Notes under the pieces: generated by a model | What the model was told of the DNA's origin: nothing | What the model saw: only the letters and a program-made list of their open reading frames with translations | Databases searched by the model: none | Shown: positions 7,577 to 14,688 of the stretch, one piece after another | How positions within the stretch are numbered: position 1 is the first letter of the stretch | Layout: each line of letters begins with the position of its first letter | Made by a program: the position numbers and the translations under genes | Assembly: GCA_033813635.1 (NCBI GenBank) | Contig: JAPXRI010000042.1 | Coordinates: 1 to 22,529 of the forward strand | DNA length: 22,529 nt | DNA from: JAPXRI01 sp033813635 | GTDB lineage: Bacteria > Bacillota > Clostridia > Oscillospirales > QAMX01 | Direction: 5' to 3'

Positions 7577-7975
7577 ATGGACGAATTGACAAGCATGGAG
7601 ATAATTACAAAAGATATTATCATAAAAAACAACATGCTGCCCCCCGGAGAATATAATATTTCTCCAAGATTTACAAGAAAAATTGAAAAAAACGATGATA
7701 ACAAATACGTTGTCTCTTTAAGCGTTGAAATGAAAGATACGGATCAATCAAAGTTTCCGATATATCTTTTTATAGAAATCGCGGGAATATTCGGTCTTGA
7801 AAATATTCCCGATCAGAAAAAAGATGATTTTCTGAAAATTCAAGCCGTACATGTCATGTTTCCCTATTTACGCGCCATGGTTTCAAACATCACTTCAAGC
7901 GCTATGATGCAGCCTATTATATTACCTATTTACGATGCAAAAAGCTTGTTTCAAGATAACGTAGAAGGAAAATAA
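7577..7975 (+). CDS. SecB-like chaperone of a toxin-antitoxin-chaperone module
   Basis: 132 residues. The C-terminal third reads HVMFPYLRAMVSNITSSAM then PIILPIYDAKSLF, which aligns with the SecB core (ILFPYAREC...FPQLNLAPVNFDALF in E. coli). The N-terminal half supplies beta strands such as KYVVSLSVEM and PIYLFIEIAGIF. SecB is a tetrameric, ATP-independent holdase. Firmicutes usually lack the export SecB, so a solitary copy behind HigBA is best explained as a TAC chaperone that folds and protects the antitoxin. A ribosome site AGAGGAG lies seven bases before the start and the gene is 31 bases after the antitoxin stop. A terminator follows. Confidence 0.83.
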   Translation: MDELTSMEIITKDIIIKNNMLPPGEYNISPRFTRKIEKNDDNKYVVSLSVEMKDTDQSKFPIYLFIEIAGIFGLENIPDQKKDDFLKIQAVHVMFPYLRAMVSNITSSAMMQPIILPIYDAKSLFQDNVEGK

Positions 7976-7991
7976 TACAAAATATAAAACG

Positions 7992-8025
7992 AGAGCTCCG
8001 GAAGCTGTTTCGGGAGCTCTTTTTC
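7992..8025 (+). terminator. Rho-independent terminator of the TAC operon
   Basis: AGAGCTCC pairs with GGAGCTCT in an 8-bp stem, extended by four more pairs past one bulge, and is followed by five T's. It closes the three-gene cassette and separates it from the packaging genes. Confidence 0.82.
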
Positions 8026-8040
8026 TGTACTAAGATAAAT

Positions 8041-8084
8041 GGAAAGGTTTTGGCAAGAAATTGGCAAAGTTTTGGAAAGAAATT
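8041..8084. repeat. Two imperfect 22-bp tandem repeats upstream of the terminase genes
   Basis: Units 8041-8062 and 8063-8084 match at 19 of 22 positions. Each contains GTTTTGG and ends in AAGAAATT (with one internal variation). They sit just upstream of the late promoter and small terminase gene, so they could be activator sites or a packaging recognition site. Confidence 0.6.
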
Positions 8085-8107
8085 GAGACGATTTCGGCTT
8101 TTTTGTG

Positions 8108-8116
8108 TGGTATAAT
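8108..8116 (+). promoter_or_regulatory. Extended -10 promoter of the packaging genes
   Basis: TGGTATAAT is a perfect extended -10 element. No good -35 box is found at the right spacing, which fits an activator-dependent late promoter. The small terminase gene starts about 39 bases downstream. Confidence 0.55.
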
Positions 8117-8154
8117 CCGGGCTGTGATCTGAAAAGCGCAAAGGGGTGTGAACG

Positions 8155-8481
8155 ATGGGGAAAAAGAGCGCGGCCTCCGCGATAAACGCATATTTCAGGG
8201 TCTGCGACGCGGACAAGCGGCCCTACACCCTCGCCGGGCTCGCCTGCGCCCTCGGCAAAACCAGGGCGCAGCTGCTGGCCTCCGCGGATGACCCCTGCGT
8301 CGCGAAGGCCATCGCCCGGTGCGAGGCCTACGCCGAGGAGCGGCTTTTCGACAGGGAGACGGCGCGGGGCGCGGAGTTCATCCTGAAAAACGACCACGGC
8401 TGGACCGAGCGGCCCGCGCCGGAGGAGGAGAGCCGGATAGAGCTTGCGCTGTCGGAGGAGCTGGCCGCCTGGGGGAAATAG
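8155..8481 (+). CDS. Terminase small subunit
   Basis: 108 residues. An N-terminal helix-turn-helix-like part (YTLAGLACALGKTRAQLL) is followed by a helical oligomerisation region and the telltale block ARGAEFILKNDHGW, seen near the C-terminus of many small terminase proteins (consensus FxLKNxxGW). The protein recognises phage DNA and loads it on the large subunit. AAGGGGTGTGAACG precedes the start. It lies immediately before the large terminase, the standard arrangement, with a 123-base GC-rich gap holding short inverted repeats but no gene. Confidence 0.82.
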   Translation: MGKKSAASAINAYFRVCDADKRPYTLAGLACALGKTRAQLLASADDPCVAKAIARCEAYAEERLFDRETARGAEFILKNDHGWTERPAPEEESRIELALSEELAAWGK

Positions 8482-8604
8482 GCGCGGGCAATATGGCGGA
8501 AAAAACACCGCCTGCGCGCCGGAGATTTCCCGCGCCCGGGAAAAGCCGGGGAATAACCGGGACAGGAGCCCAGCCGGCGGCGAAGGTGTGAGGAAAGCGG
8601 GAGG

Positions 8605-9957
8605 ATGCGGAGTTTTATGAGGCTTTTTATCGAGCGGCCGAACAGAAAGCAGGAGGAGTTTTTCCGCGCCGCCACGAGGTACGTGGCCTACGGCGGCGCC
8701 AGGGGCGGGGGCAAATCCTGGGCGGTGCGCAGAAAGGCGGAGCTGCTGGCGTTTTCCTACCCGGGCATCAGGCTGCTGATCGTCCGGCGGAGCCTGCCGG
8801 AGCTTAGGGAAAACCACGTGCTGCCGATGTGCGCAGAGCTCGGCGAGGCGGCGGCCTACAGGGCGGGCGAGAGCGGCATCGTCTTCCGGAACGGCAGCCG
8901 GATCAAGCTCGGCTACTGCGACGCCGAGAGCGACGTGCTGCGCTATCAGGGGCAGGAGTTCGACGTGATTTTCATCGACGAGGCGACGCAGCTCACAGAG
9001 AGCCAGTACACCCACCTGAAATACTGCCTGCGGGGGGTCAACGACTTCCCGAAGCGGCTCTACCTGACCTGCAACCCCGGCGGGGTCGGGCACGCCTGGG
9101 TCAAAAGGCTGTTTTTAGACCGGGATTACCGGAACGGCGAGCGCCCGGAGGACTACACCTTCATCCCGGCCCGGGCCTCGGACAACGAGGCGCTGCTGAA
9201 AAAGGACCCGGACTACGTCAGAATGCTCGACGAGCTGCCCGACGGGCTGCGGGAGGCCTGGAGGGACGGGAACTGGGATATCTTCTCCGGGCAGTTTTTC
9301 ACCGAGTTCGAGCGTGGAATCCACGTGGTGGCGCCGTTCGAGATTCCGGCGCACTGGCGGCGCTATGTCTCGCTGGACTACGGGCTGGACATGTGCGCCT
9401 GCCTCTGGATCGCGGAGGACGAGGGCGGCCGGAGCTATGTGTACCGGGAGCTGTACCGCCCGAACCTGATCGTCTCCGAAGCGGCGCGGCGGATCCGGGA
9501 GCTGAGCGCGGGGGAGGATATCTACGAGTACCTCGCGCCGCCGGACCTGTGGAACCGGCAGCGGGAGACCGGGCGGACGATCGCCGACATCTTCGCCTCC
9601 TGCGGGGTTGTGCTCACCCGCACAGGCAACGCCCGTATAGACGGGTGGATGGCGGTGAAGGAGGAGCTGAAAATCATACGGGGCGAGGACGGGCGCGAAA
9701 CCGCGGCGCTGAGGATTTTCCCGGAGTGCGGGAACCTGATCCGCTGCCTGGCGCTTTTAAGGCACGACGAGAACAGGCCAAACGACGTCGCGAGAGAGCC
9801 CCACGAGCTGACCCACGCGCCGGACGCGCTCCGGGGCTACTGCGCGCACCTCCGTGCCCGGGCGGAGCCCCCGCGGCAGGAAAGAAAGCCGTTTTTCGCG
9901 TTCGAGCGCGCCCGCCAGAGCCCCTGCGGCTACGGCGACCGGGTGAGCGTAATTTAA
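8605..9957 (+). CDS. Terminase large subunit (ATPase-nuclease)
   Basis: 450 residues with the full motor-nuclease set. Walker A is GGARGGGKS (residues 30-38), Walker B with catalytic Glu is VIFIDEATQ (121-129), and the coupling motif is LTCNPGG (154-160). The RNase H-like nuclease begins at YVSLDYGLD (254-262, metal-binding Asp258) and ends near THAPDALRG. It pumps DNA into the procapsid and cuts it. Two starts are possible (8605 and 8617); GGGAGG at 8599-8604 touches the first ATG but is 12 bases from the second, so the choice is open. No frameshift or missing motif is seen. Confidence 0.95.
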   Translation: MRSFMRLFIERPNRKQEEFFRAATRYVAYGGARGGGKSWAVRRKAELLAFSYPGIRLLIVRRSLPELRENHVLPMCAELGEAAAYRAGESGIVFRNGSRIKLGYCDAESDVLRYQGQEFDVIFIDEATQLTESQYTHLKYCLRGVNDFPKRLYLTCNPGGVGHAWVKRLFLDRDYRNGERPEDYTFIPARASDNEALLKKDPDYVRMLDELPDGLREAWRDGNWDIFSGQFFTEFERGIHVVAPFEIPAHWRRYVSLDYGLDMCACLWIAEDEGGRSYVYRELYRPNLIVSEAARRIRELSAGEDIYEYLAPPDLWNRQRETGRTIADIFASCGVVLTRTGNARIDGWMAVKEELKIIRGEDGRETAALRIFPECGNLIRCLALLRHDENRPNDVAREPHELTHAPDALRGYCAHLRARAEPPRQERKPFFAFERARQSPCGYGDRVSVI

Positions 9958-10032
9958 AAAAACCGGGGCGCTTCCGGCCTAACATGAAGCCCGCGGGCGG
10001 CATAAAGATTGCGGCGGGTATTGGAGGGGGAG

Positions 10033-10221
10033 ATTAAAACGGTTTGTCTGTTTATTTTTGGACTATTGGCGGCGTTTATCGCCGGGCTGGCGGCGGGGCG
10101 GCTTATCCGGGCAGCGAAGCCCGCGGCAAAGCGGGGCGTTGAACAGCCGGGGCTTTCGGAGAGCGACGAGGCGCTTTTGCGGGCGATTGAGGCTTACGGC
10201 AAAAGTCGGGGCGCCCGATAA
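10033..10221 (+). CDS. Small single-pass membrane protein between terminase and portal
   Basis: About 62 residues. One N-terminal membrane helix (CLFIFGLLAAFIAGLAAG) is followed by a basic stretch and a helical C-terminus ending KSRGAR. The strong ribosome site GGAGGGGG (10023-10030) points to an ATT codon at 10033 as start; the only canonical upstream start in frame is a TTG at 10009 that lies before that site. Its place in the packaging operon shows that it is a phage gene. It might be a membrane-active or accessory lysis protein, but no function can be assigned. Confidence 0.55.
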   Translation: MKTVCLFIFGLLAAFIAGLAAGRLIRAAKPAAKRGVEQPGLSESDEALLRAIEAYGKSRGAR

Positions 10222-10306
10222 GGCAGGTAAGCGGGCCGGGAGCCGGCCCTGACGGATTTAAAAAAATGCGCGCCGGTGAGCTTATCGGCGCGAAAACGGA
10301 GGCAGT

Positions 10307-11848
10307 ATGAAAAAATTTCAGCTTTTCGGGGGAAAGGACAGGGCGGACGACGTCACCGAGCTCTGGCGGAGGTTTGAGCGGGGCAGGGCGCGCCACGGGG
10401 CGGTCAACCTCTACGAGTCCACCGCGGAGGCGTACCGGATGTACGAGGGCGACCAGTGGCACGGGCTCGAAGCGGGGCAGGGGCGGCTGCCGGTTTTCAA
10501 CATCATCGCGCCGACGGTGGAGTACAAGACCGCGACGGTGGCGATGCAGAACATGCAGATCTACTACAGCCCCCAGGACCTGACGCGCCCGGAGGGGGCG
10601 GCGCTCTGCGAGGCGCTGAACCGGTACGCCGCGCGCTGCTGGGAAAAGCAGAAGCTGGACGCGAAGCTCTGGAAGGTGGTGCAGAGCGCCTGCGTCGCCG
10701 GCGACTCATACCTCTACTTCTACAACAAAAACCTTGACTGCCAGATCATCGACAACACGTCAATCTATTTCTCCGACGAGCAGCAGCCGGACATCCAGCG
10801 CCAGGAGTACATCCTGATAAGCGAGCGCAGGCCGGTGGGCGAGGTGCGGCGGGAGGCGAAGAAAAACGGCGTTCGCGCGGAGGAGATAGAGAGGATTCTG
10901 CCCGACGCGGACACCCTCTCCGAGGTGGGGGACACCGCCGAGGTGGGCGGCGACGGGAAATGCCTGTCGCTGCTCTGCCTCTCCCGCGGGGAGGACGGGT
11001 TCGTGAGGGTCTGCCGGGCGACGCGGAACGTGGTCTATGTGCCGGAGACCGCGATACCCGGGCTGAGGCTGTACCCGATCGCCTCATACGTCTGGACGCC
11101 GTCGAAAAACTCGGCGCGGGGAGTGGGGGAGGTAAGGCCGATTGTGCCCAACCAGATAGAGATCAACAGGCTGCTGGCCCGGCGGCTGATCTCCGCGAAG
11201 CAGAACGCCTTCGCAAAGCCGGTGTTCGTGGAGAACATGGTGGAAAACCCCGCGGACGTGGACAAAATAGGCAAGGCGATCCGCCTGCGGGGCAGCGGCG
11301 GCGTGCAGAGGGTCAACGACATCTTCTCCTACGTCGCGCCGGCGCCCATGTCCGGCGAGGCGGCGCTGCTGCTCGACAGCCTGATCTCGAAGACCAGGGA
11401 GCTCTCCGGCGCGGGCGACGCGGCGCTGGGCAGCGTCAACCCGGAGAAGGCCTCCGGCGCGGCGATTATTGCGGTGAGGGACCAGAGCGCGATCCCGCTT
11501 AACGCGCAGATCGCGGCGTTCAGGCAGTTTGTGGAGGACATCGCGCTGATCTGGCTCGACATCTGGCGGGCCTACGGCTCGGAGCCGATTTTCGTCGACA
11601 CGGCGATGCCGGACGGCGTCGTCCGGAGGGACGAGATCGCCCCCGGCGCTCTGGAGGCGCTCACCCTCGACGTGCGCATAGACGCGTCCCCGGCGAGCCC
11701 GTTTTCGAAATACGCCCTCGAGCAGTCGCTGGAGCAGGCGAGAAACGCCGGGTACATCACCTTCGAGGAGTACGTCCGCGCGCTGCCGGAAAACGCGATC
11801 GCGCCGAAAAACGCGCTGACCGCGATTCTCGACGCGAGAAGGACATAA
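10307..11848 (+). CDS. Portal protein
   Basis: 513 residues. The order after terminase, and blocks such as AYRMYEGDQW, LPVFNIIAPTVEYKTATVA, ARGVGEVRPIVPNQIEINRLL and GSVNPEKASGAAIIAVRDQS, fit the large portal family of short-tailed and P22-like phages. Portal proteins form the dodecameric ring through which DNA enters and leaves the capsid and to which the terminase docks. The start follows a purine-rich ribosome site (ACGGAGGC, six bases before the ATG). A long helical segment near the C-terminus (KYALEQSLEQARNAG) is consistent with the wing and stem regions. It is the last rightward gene before the inverted insertion. Confidence 0.9.
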   Translation: MKKFQLFGGKDRADDVTELWRRFERGRARHGAVNLYESTAEAYRMYEGDQWHGLEAGQGRLPVFNIIAPTVEYKTATVAMQNMQIYYSPQDLTRPEGAALCEALNRYAARCWEKQKLDAKLWKVVQSACVAGDSYLYFYNKNLDCQIIDNTSIYFSDEQQPDIQRQEYILISERRPVGEVRREAKKNGVRAEEIERILPDADTLSEVGDTAEVGGDGKCLSLLCLSRGEDGFVRVCRATRNVVYVPETAIPGLRLYPIASYVWTPSKNSARGVGEVRPIVPNQIEINRLLARRLISAKQNAFAKPVFVENMVENPADVDKIGKAIRLRGSGGVQRVNDIFSYVAPAPMSGEAALLLDSLISKTRELSGAGDAALGSVNPEKASGAAIIAVRDQSAIPLNAQIAAFRQFVEDIALIWLDIWRAYGSEPIFVDTAMPDGVVRRDEIAPGALEALTLDVRIDASPASPFSKYALEQSLEQARNAGYITFEEYVRALPENAIAPKNALTAILDARRT

Positions 11849-11870
11849 AAAATCGGGAGAAAACAAAAGC

Positions 11871-11890
11871 CGGGCGGAGAAATCCGCCCG
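11871..11890. terminator. Bidirectional terminator between portal and the PII gene
   Basis: CGGGCGGA and TCCGCCCG form a perfect 8-bp stem closed by a GAAA tetraloop. On the minus strand it runs into GGCTTTTGTTTT, a usable T-rich tail for the leftward operon; on the plus strand ATTTT follows nine bases later. It separates two convergent transcripts. Confidence 0.65.
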
Positions 11891-11960
11891 CGCACGAAAA
11901 ATTTTATGCGCGCAAATCCCGCGCCGCCGTGTTCCGGGAACAATCAGGCGCAAGGCCGCT

Positions 11961-12287
11961 TTACTTGCCCGCCTGTTCGGAGGCGATGCCGACGGATTTT
12001 GTCACCGGCAGGGTGAAGCAGACGCCGCGGGCCTCGGTTTTAAACAGGGTGTTCTGGTTGATCGCGTCGATAATCGCGTCGGCCTTCGGGCTCTCGATTA
12101 CGGTCAGCACTATCTCCTTTTCCGTGTCGACGCTGATTCCCATAATATCCTTTTGCAGGGCGCTTATGCCCCGGGCGTTGATTATCGTCGCCCCGGTGGA
12201 GCCCTTCGTGCGGATATATCCCAGCACCTGTTCGGCAAAGCCGGCGTTGACGACTATATACAGGGCTTTCATATCGGTGTTTTGCAT
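11961..12287 (-). CDS. PII-like regulatory protein (second copy in operon)
   Basis: 108 residues with a PII-type ferredoxin-like fold pattern: a first strand (MKALYIVVNAG), a helix, KGSTGATIINARG (equivalent to the GMTVSEVRG block of PII), EKEIVLTVIES, a helix with ADAIIDAINQNT and a final strand GVCFTLPVTKS. The region where classical GlnB has its T-loop (ALQKDIMGISVDT) lacks the uridylylated Tyr motif, so any signal would be a bound ligand instead. PII proteins usually bind and gate a partner membrane protein. Here the partner is presumably the DUF1538 protein two genes upstream. AAAGGAGG lies eight bases before the start. Confidence 0.8.
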   Translation of the reverse strand: MQNTDMKALYIVVNAGFAEQVLGYIRTKGSTGATIINARGISALQKDIMGISVDTEKEIVLTVIESPKADAIIDAINQNTLFKTEARGVCFTLPVTKSVGIASEQAGK

Positions 12288-12303
12288 ATTTTCCTCCTTT
12301 AAG

Positions 12304-12669
12304 TCATACCGACAGCCGGTCCACCGGGACGACGAAAGCTATCCCGGTATTCGGCTTGTCAAGCTTGAAGCGCTCCGCCAGCTGCTCGAGCAGCCGGTCG
12401 GACAGGCTGCCCGACACCAGGCAGGTGATCACTACCTTCTTCTCCTCGGGCACCAGACCCAGCATATCTCTGACGTAGCCCGATTTAACCGAGCCTTTTG
12501 CGTAGACCACGTCGATAAGGTGGCAGCCGGAGCCCAGCAAGAACTTCAGCACTTCCTCTTTGCTGTTTCTGCCTATAACCAGGGTTAAAAAATCAAGGCC
12601 GTGTTTCAATTCAGTCAAAGCATTTCCCTCCATTTCGGACAAAGGCCTGCCGTTCTTCGCGGGGTTCAT
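12304..12669 (-). CDS. PII-like regulatory protein (first copy in operon)
   Basis: 121 residues. After a 22-residue leader it shows the same strand-helix order as its neighbour: HGLDFLTLVIGRNSKEEVLKF, GSGCHLIDVVYAKGS, EKKVVITCLVSG, a helix, and a closing strand GIAFVVPVDRLSV. It is divergent from classical GlnB and has no obvious T-loop Tyr. Its ATG overlaps the TGA of the DUF1538 gene by four bases (ATGA), indicating translational coupling. Two different PII-like chains side by side suggests a heteromer or two sensors for one transporter; this is inference. Confidence 0.75.
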   Translation of the reverse strand: MNPAKNGRPLSEMEGNALTELKHGLDFLTLVIGRNSKEEVLKFLLGSGCHLIDVVYAKGSVKSGYVRDMLGLVPEEKKVVITCLVSGSLSDRLLEQLAERFKLDKPNTGIAFVVPVDRLSV

Positions 12670-14318
12670 GTCTGCGCCGGACCGGCTGCATCCGTCCCGT
12701 TCTCTTTCAGGTTTGTGTCCGCGTTTCCGTCGTCGGAGCCCTCCGTGAGCAATGCCAGCTCCGCGTAGTCGGTTCTCTCGGCATCCTCCAGGGTTCTACT
12801 GGCTTTCTTGACCATCACTTCATACAATATACCCAATAACTGAACCGCGATCAACGGGGTAACAGATATAAACGCGATTACTCCGAAACCGTTTACAAGA
12901 ATCGACTGTCCGCCCTGCTCGGAGGCGGCGGCCACCGCCTGGGCCACTCCCAGGGTTAAAGGGGTCAGGAACGCGGAGGTCAGCGCCCCGCCGGAGACGC
13001 CTCCGGAATCGAACGCCAGCCCGACGAAGAGCTTCGGCGTGAACAGCATCAGCGCCAGCGCTATCGCGTACAGGGGAATAAGGAACCACAGTATGTCGAT
13101 TTCCGTCAGTATCTTCGCCATGCCGAGCAAACAGGCAAAGCCTATGCCTATCGCCAGCGTCAGGCGGATTGTCAGCTTTTTAATATGGCCGTTCGTTATC
13201 TCCTCAAGCTGCTCGCCCAGAACCGTCACCGCGGGCTCGGACAGCGTGATGGCAACGCCGAGGATGAAGCCTATCGGGAGGAGCAGCCATTTGAACCACT
13301 TCGGCCAGGAGGGGGCCAGGAAGACCTCGCCTATATATTTTCCGGCGAAGGCAAAGCCGTAATCGATCCCCGAGAGGAAAATCAGAAGGCCGACAAAGAC
13401 CACCGCGGCGCCGAGCAGCATGGTGGCAAACTCCCGTTTGGGCTGCTTTATCAGAAAAAGCTGGAACGGCAGGAAGACGAGAATCACCGGTAAAAGGGCC
13501 AGCACCACGCCCAGCAGATTGCCGGACAAAATCTGCCTTACGGAGCCGACGGCGCCGGGGGCGTAGAGCTGCGCCGCGGGCAGCGCCCCGTGGTATTTAA
13601 GCTTCAGGATGATTCCGTAGGCCGCCAGCGAAATAATCGGCCCTACGGACGCCAGGCCGATAATGCCGAAGCTGTCGTCGTTTTTCTTGTGTCTGGACAA
13701 CGTGACGGACACGCCCATGCCCATCGCCAGAATAAAGGGGACCGAAATGTCTCCCGTGGTGGCCCCGCTGCCGTCAAAGGCCAGCGCGACGAACTCCTCG
13801 GGGACAAAGGCGATCGCGATAAACGTAATGACGTACAGTACGAAGAAGACAAGCTTTATGTTTAAATCCCTGATGATCCGGAACAGGGCAAAGCCCACCA
13901 TTACGCCGATGCCGACGCCCATGATCCAGATAAACGCCGTTTCGTTTACGATCGGCATTATCATGTTCGTCTGCTTTGCCAGCACCGTCAGCGCGGGCTC
14001 GGCGACCGTGGCGAGCAGGCCGAAGACAAAACCGAAAAATATTATAAACGACGCTTTTTTCAGCTTTATCAGCGACCCTCCGATCAGCTTTCCTATCGGG
14101 AGTATGCTGATGTCAAGACCGTCCAGAAACAGCGTCTGGCCCACCACGACGCTGACATAGCCGACAATCAGCTTCAAATAGTCCGATTTCGTCTCGAGGG
14201 GCGCTATAAAGCCGCAGACGATGATAATAATCGCGGCAAGGGGCAGCGACGATATAAAAACCTCCTTCAATGTTGAAGCGAGTATTGAGAGTTTTCTTTT
14301 CAGCCTTATGTTGTCCAT
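12666..14318 (-). CDS. DUF1538 multi-pass membrane protein, predicted transporter
   Basis: 550 residues, with about twelve apolar segments over residues 15-500 and an acidic, soluble C-terminal tail. The protein is an internal duplication: VAEPALTVLAKQ (105-116) recurs as LSEPAVTVLGEQ (359-370), and LAFDGSGATTG (179-189) as LAFDSGGVSGG (434-444), both about 255 residues apart. This fits the DUF1538 family, whose substrate is not known to me. Conserved Glu and Asp in membrane repeats suggest an ion-coupled permease or channel. The coupled PII-like genes suggest allosteric gating. AGGAG lies 12 bases before the ATG, longer than ideal. The operon runs against the surrounding phage genes. Confidence 0.82.
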   Translation of the reverse strand: MDNIRLKRKLSILASTLKEVFISSLPLAAIIIIVCGFIAPLETKSDYLKLIVGYVSVVVGQTLFLDGLDISILPIGKLIGGSLIKLKKASFIIFFGFVFGLLATVAEPALTVLAKQTNMIMPIVNETAFIWIMGVGIGVMVGFALFRIIRDLNIKLVFFVLYVITFIAIAFVPEEFVALAFDGSGATTGDISVPFILAMGMGVSVTLSRHKKNDDSFGIIGLASVGPIISLAAYGIILKLKYHGALPAAQLYAPGAVGSVRQILSGNLLGVVLALLPVILVFLPFQLFLIKQPKREFATMLLGAAVVFVGLLIFLSGIDYGFAFAGKYIGEVFLAPSWPKWFKWLLLPIGFILGVAITLSEPAVTVLGEQLEEITNGHIKKLTIRLTLAIGIGFACLLGMAKILTEIDILWFLIPLYAIALALMLFTPKLFVGLAFDSGGVSGGALTSAFLTPLTLGVAQAVAAASEQGGQSILVNGFGVIAFISVTPLIAVQLLGILYEVMVKKASRTLEDAERTDYAELALLTEGSDDGNADTNLKENGTDAAGPAQT

Positions 14319-14688
14319 AACCGTGTTGTTCTCCTGTTTTTACCGTGATGATAGGGGTACGCCTGATCAAACGGGCGTAAGCAGGGGAAATATCCCTCCG
14401 GCGATGTATACGTGCATACGTGCTTATGTGCATATGCGTATATGTGTATATGTGTATATGTGTATATGAAAGACCGCGCAGGTCTGTTTTAAAGCTTAAA
14501 AATTACTGTCCGTCGGAGCGGGGGATTTATGCGGGCTTCGCTTTGAGATTCCGCAGCGTGAAAACTCCGAAATTGACGACCCGGTGCCTTTCCCGGTCGA
14601 CGGCTTTAAGGACGCCTCTAAAAAGAATTTCGTTTTTCTCCTTTTGGGAGCTTGCCTGAATGGCAGCGATTCCTATTTTCCTCGGAAA
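14319..14688. other. 370-base spacer upstream of the DUF1538 operon
   Basis: Besides the alternating tract, it contains a small hairpin in the leader of the DUF1538 mRNA (TACGCC pairing with GGCGTA near 14358-14380) and a 5-bp AGACC/GGTCT hairpin near 14470. I see no strong promoter in it. A minus-strand frame is open across 14527-14688, ending in VVNFGVFTLRNLKAKPA, but it has no start codon. No gene is supported. Confidence 0.5.
14404..14468. repeat. 65-bp alternating purine-pyrimidine tract with GTATATGT octamer repeats
   Basis: From 14404 to 14468 purines and pyrimidines alternate with a single break at 14424-14425. The right part contains three exact tandem copies of GTATATGT (14438, 14446, 14454) and a 7/8 copy (14462). 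It lies 86-150 bases upstream of the DUF1538 start codon. Such DNA can adopt Z-form or cruciform structure and can change length by slippage. Confidence 0.8.

Noticed and set aside
7951..9093. Long minus-strand open frame opposite the terminase genes
   Set aside because: Composition is the Pro/Arg/Ala-rich pattern expected opposite a GC-rich gene. It has no ribosome site and lies over two well-supported plus-strand genes and a terminator.
14221..14469. Short frames rich in Tyr, Val, Met and Cys over the alternating repeat
   Set aside because: The residues simply translate the GTATATGT repeats. There is no start signal.
14527..14688. Minus-strand open stretch ending VVNFGVFTLRNLKAKPA, faintly like the tail of an HU-type protein
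   Set aside because: No start codon, only about 53 codons, and the resemblance is too short to trust.
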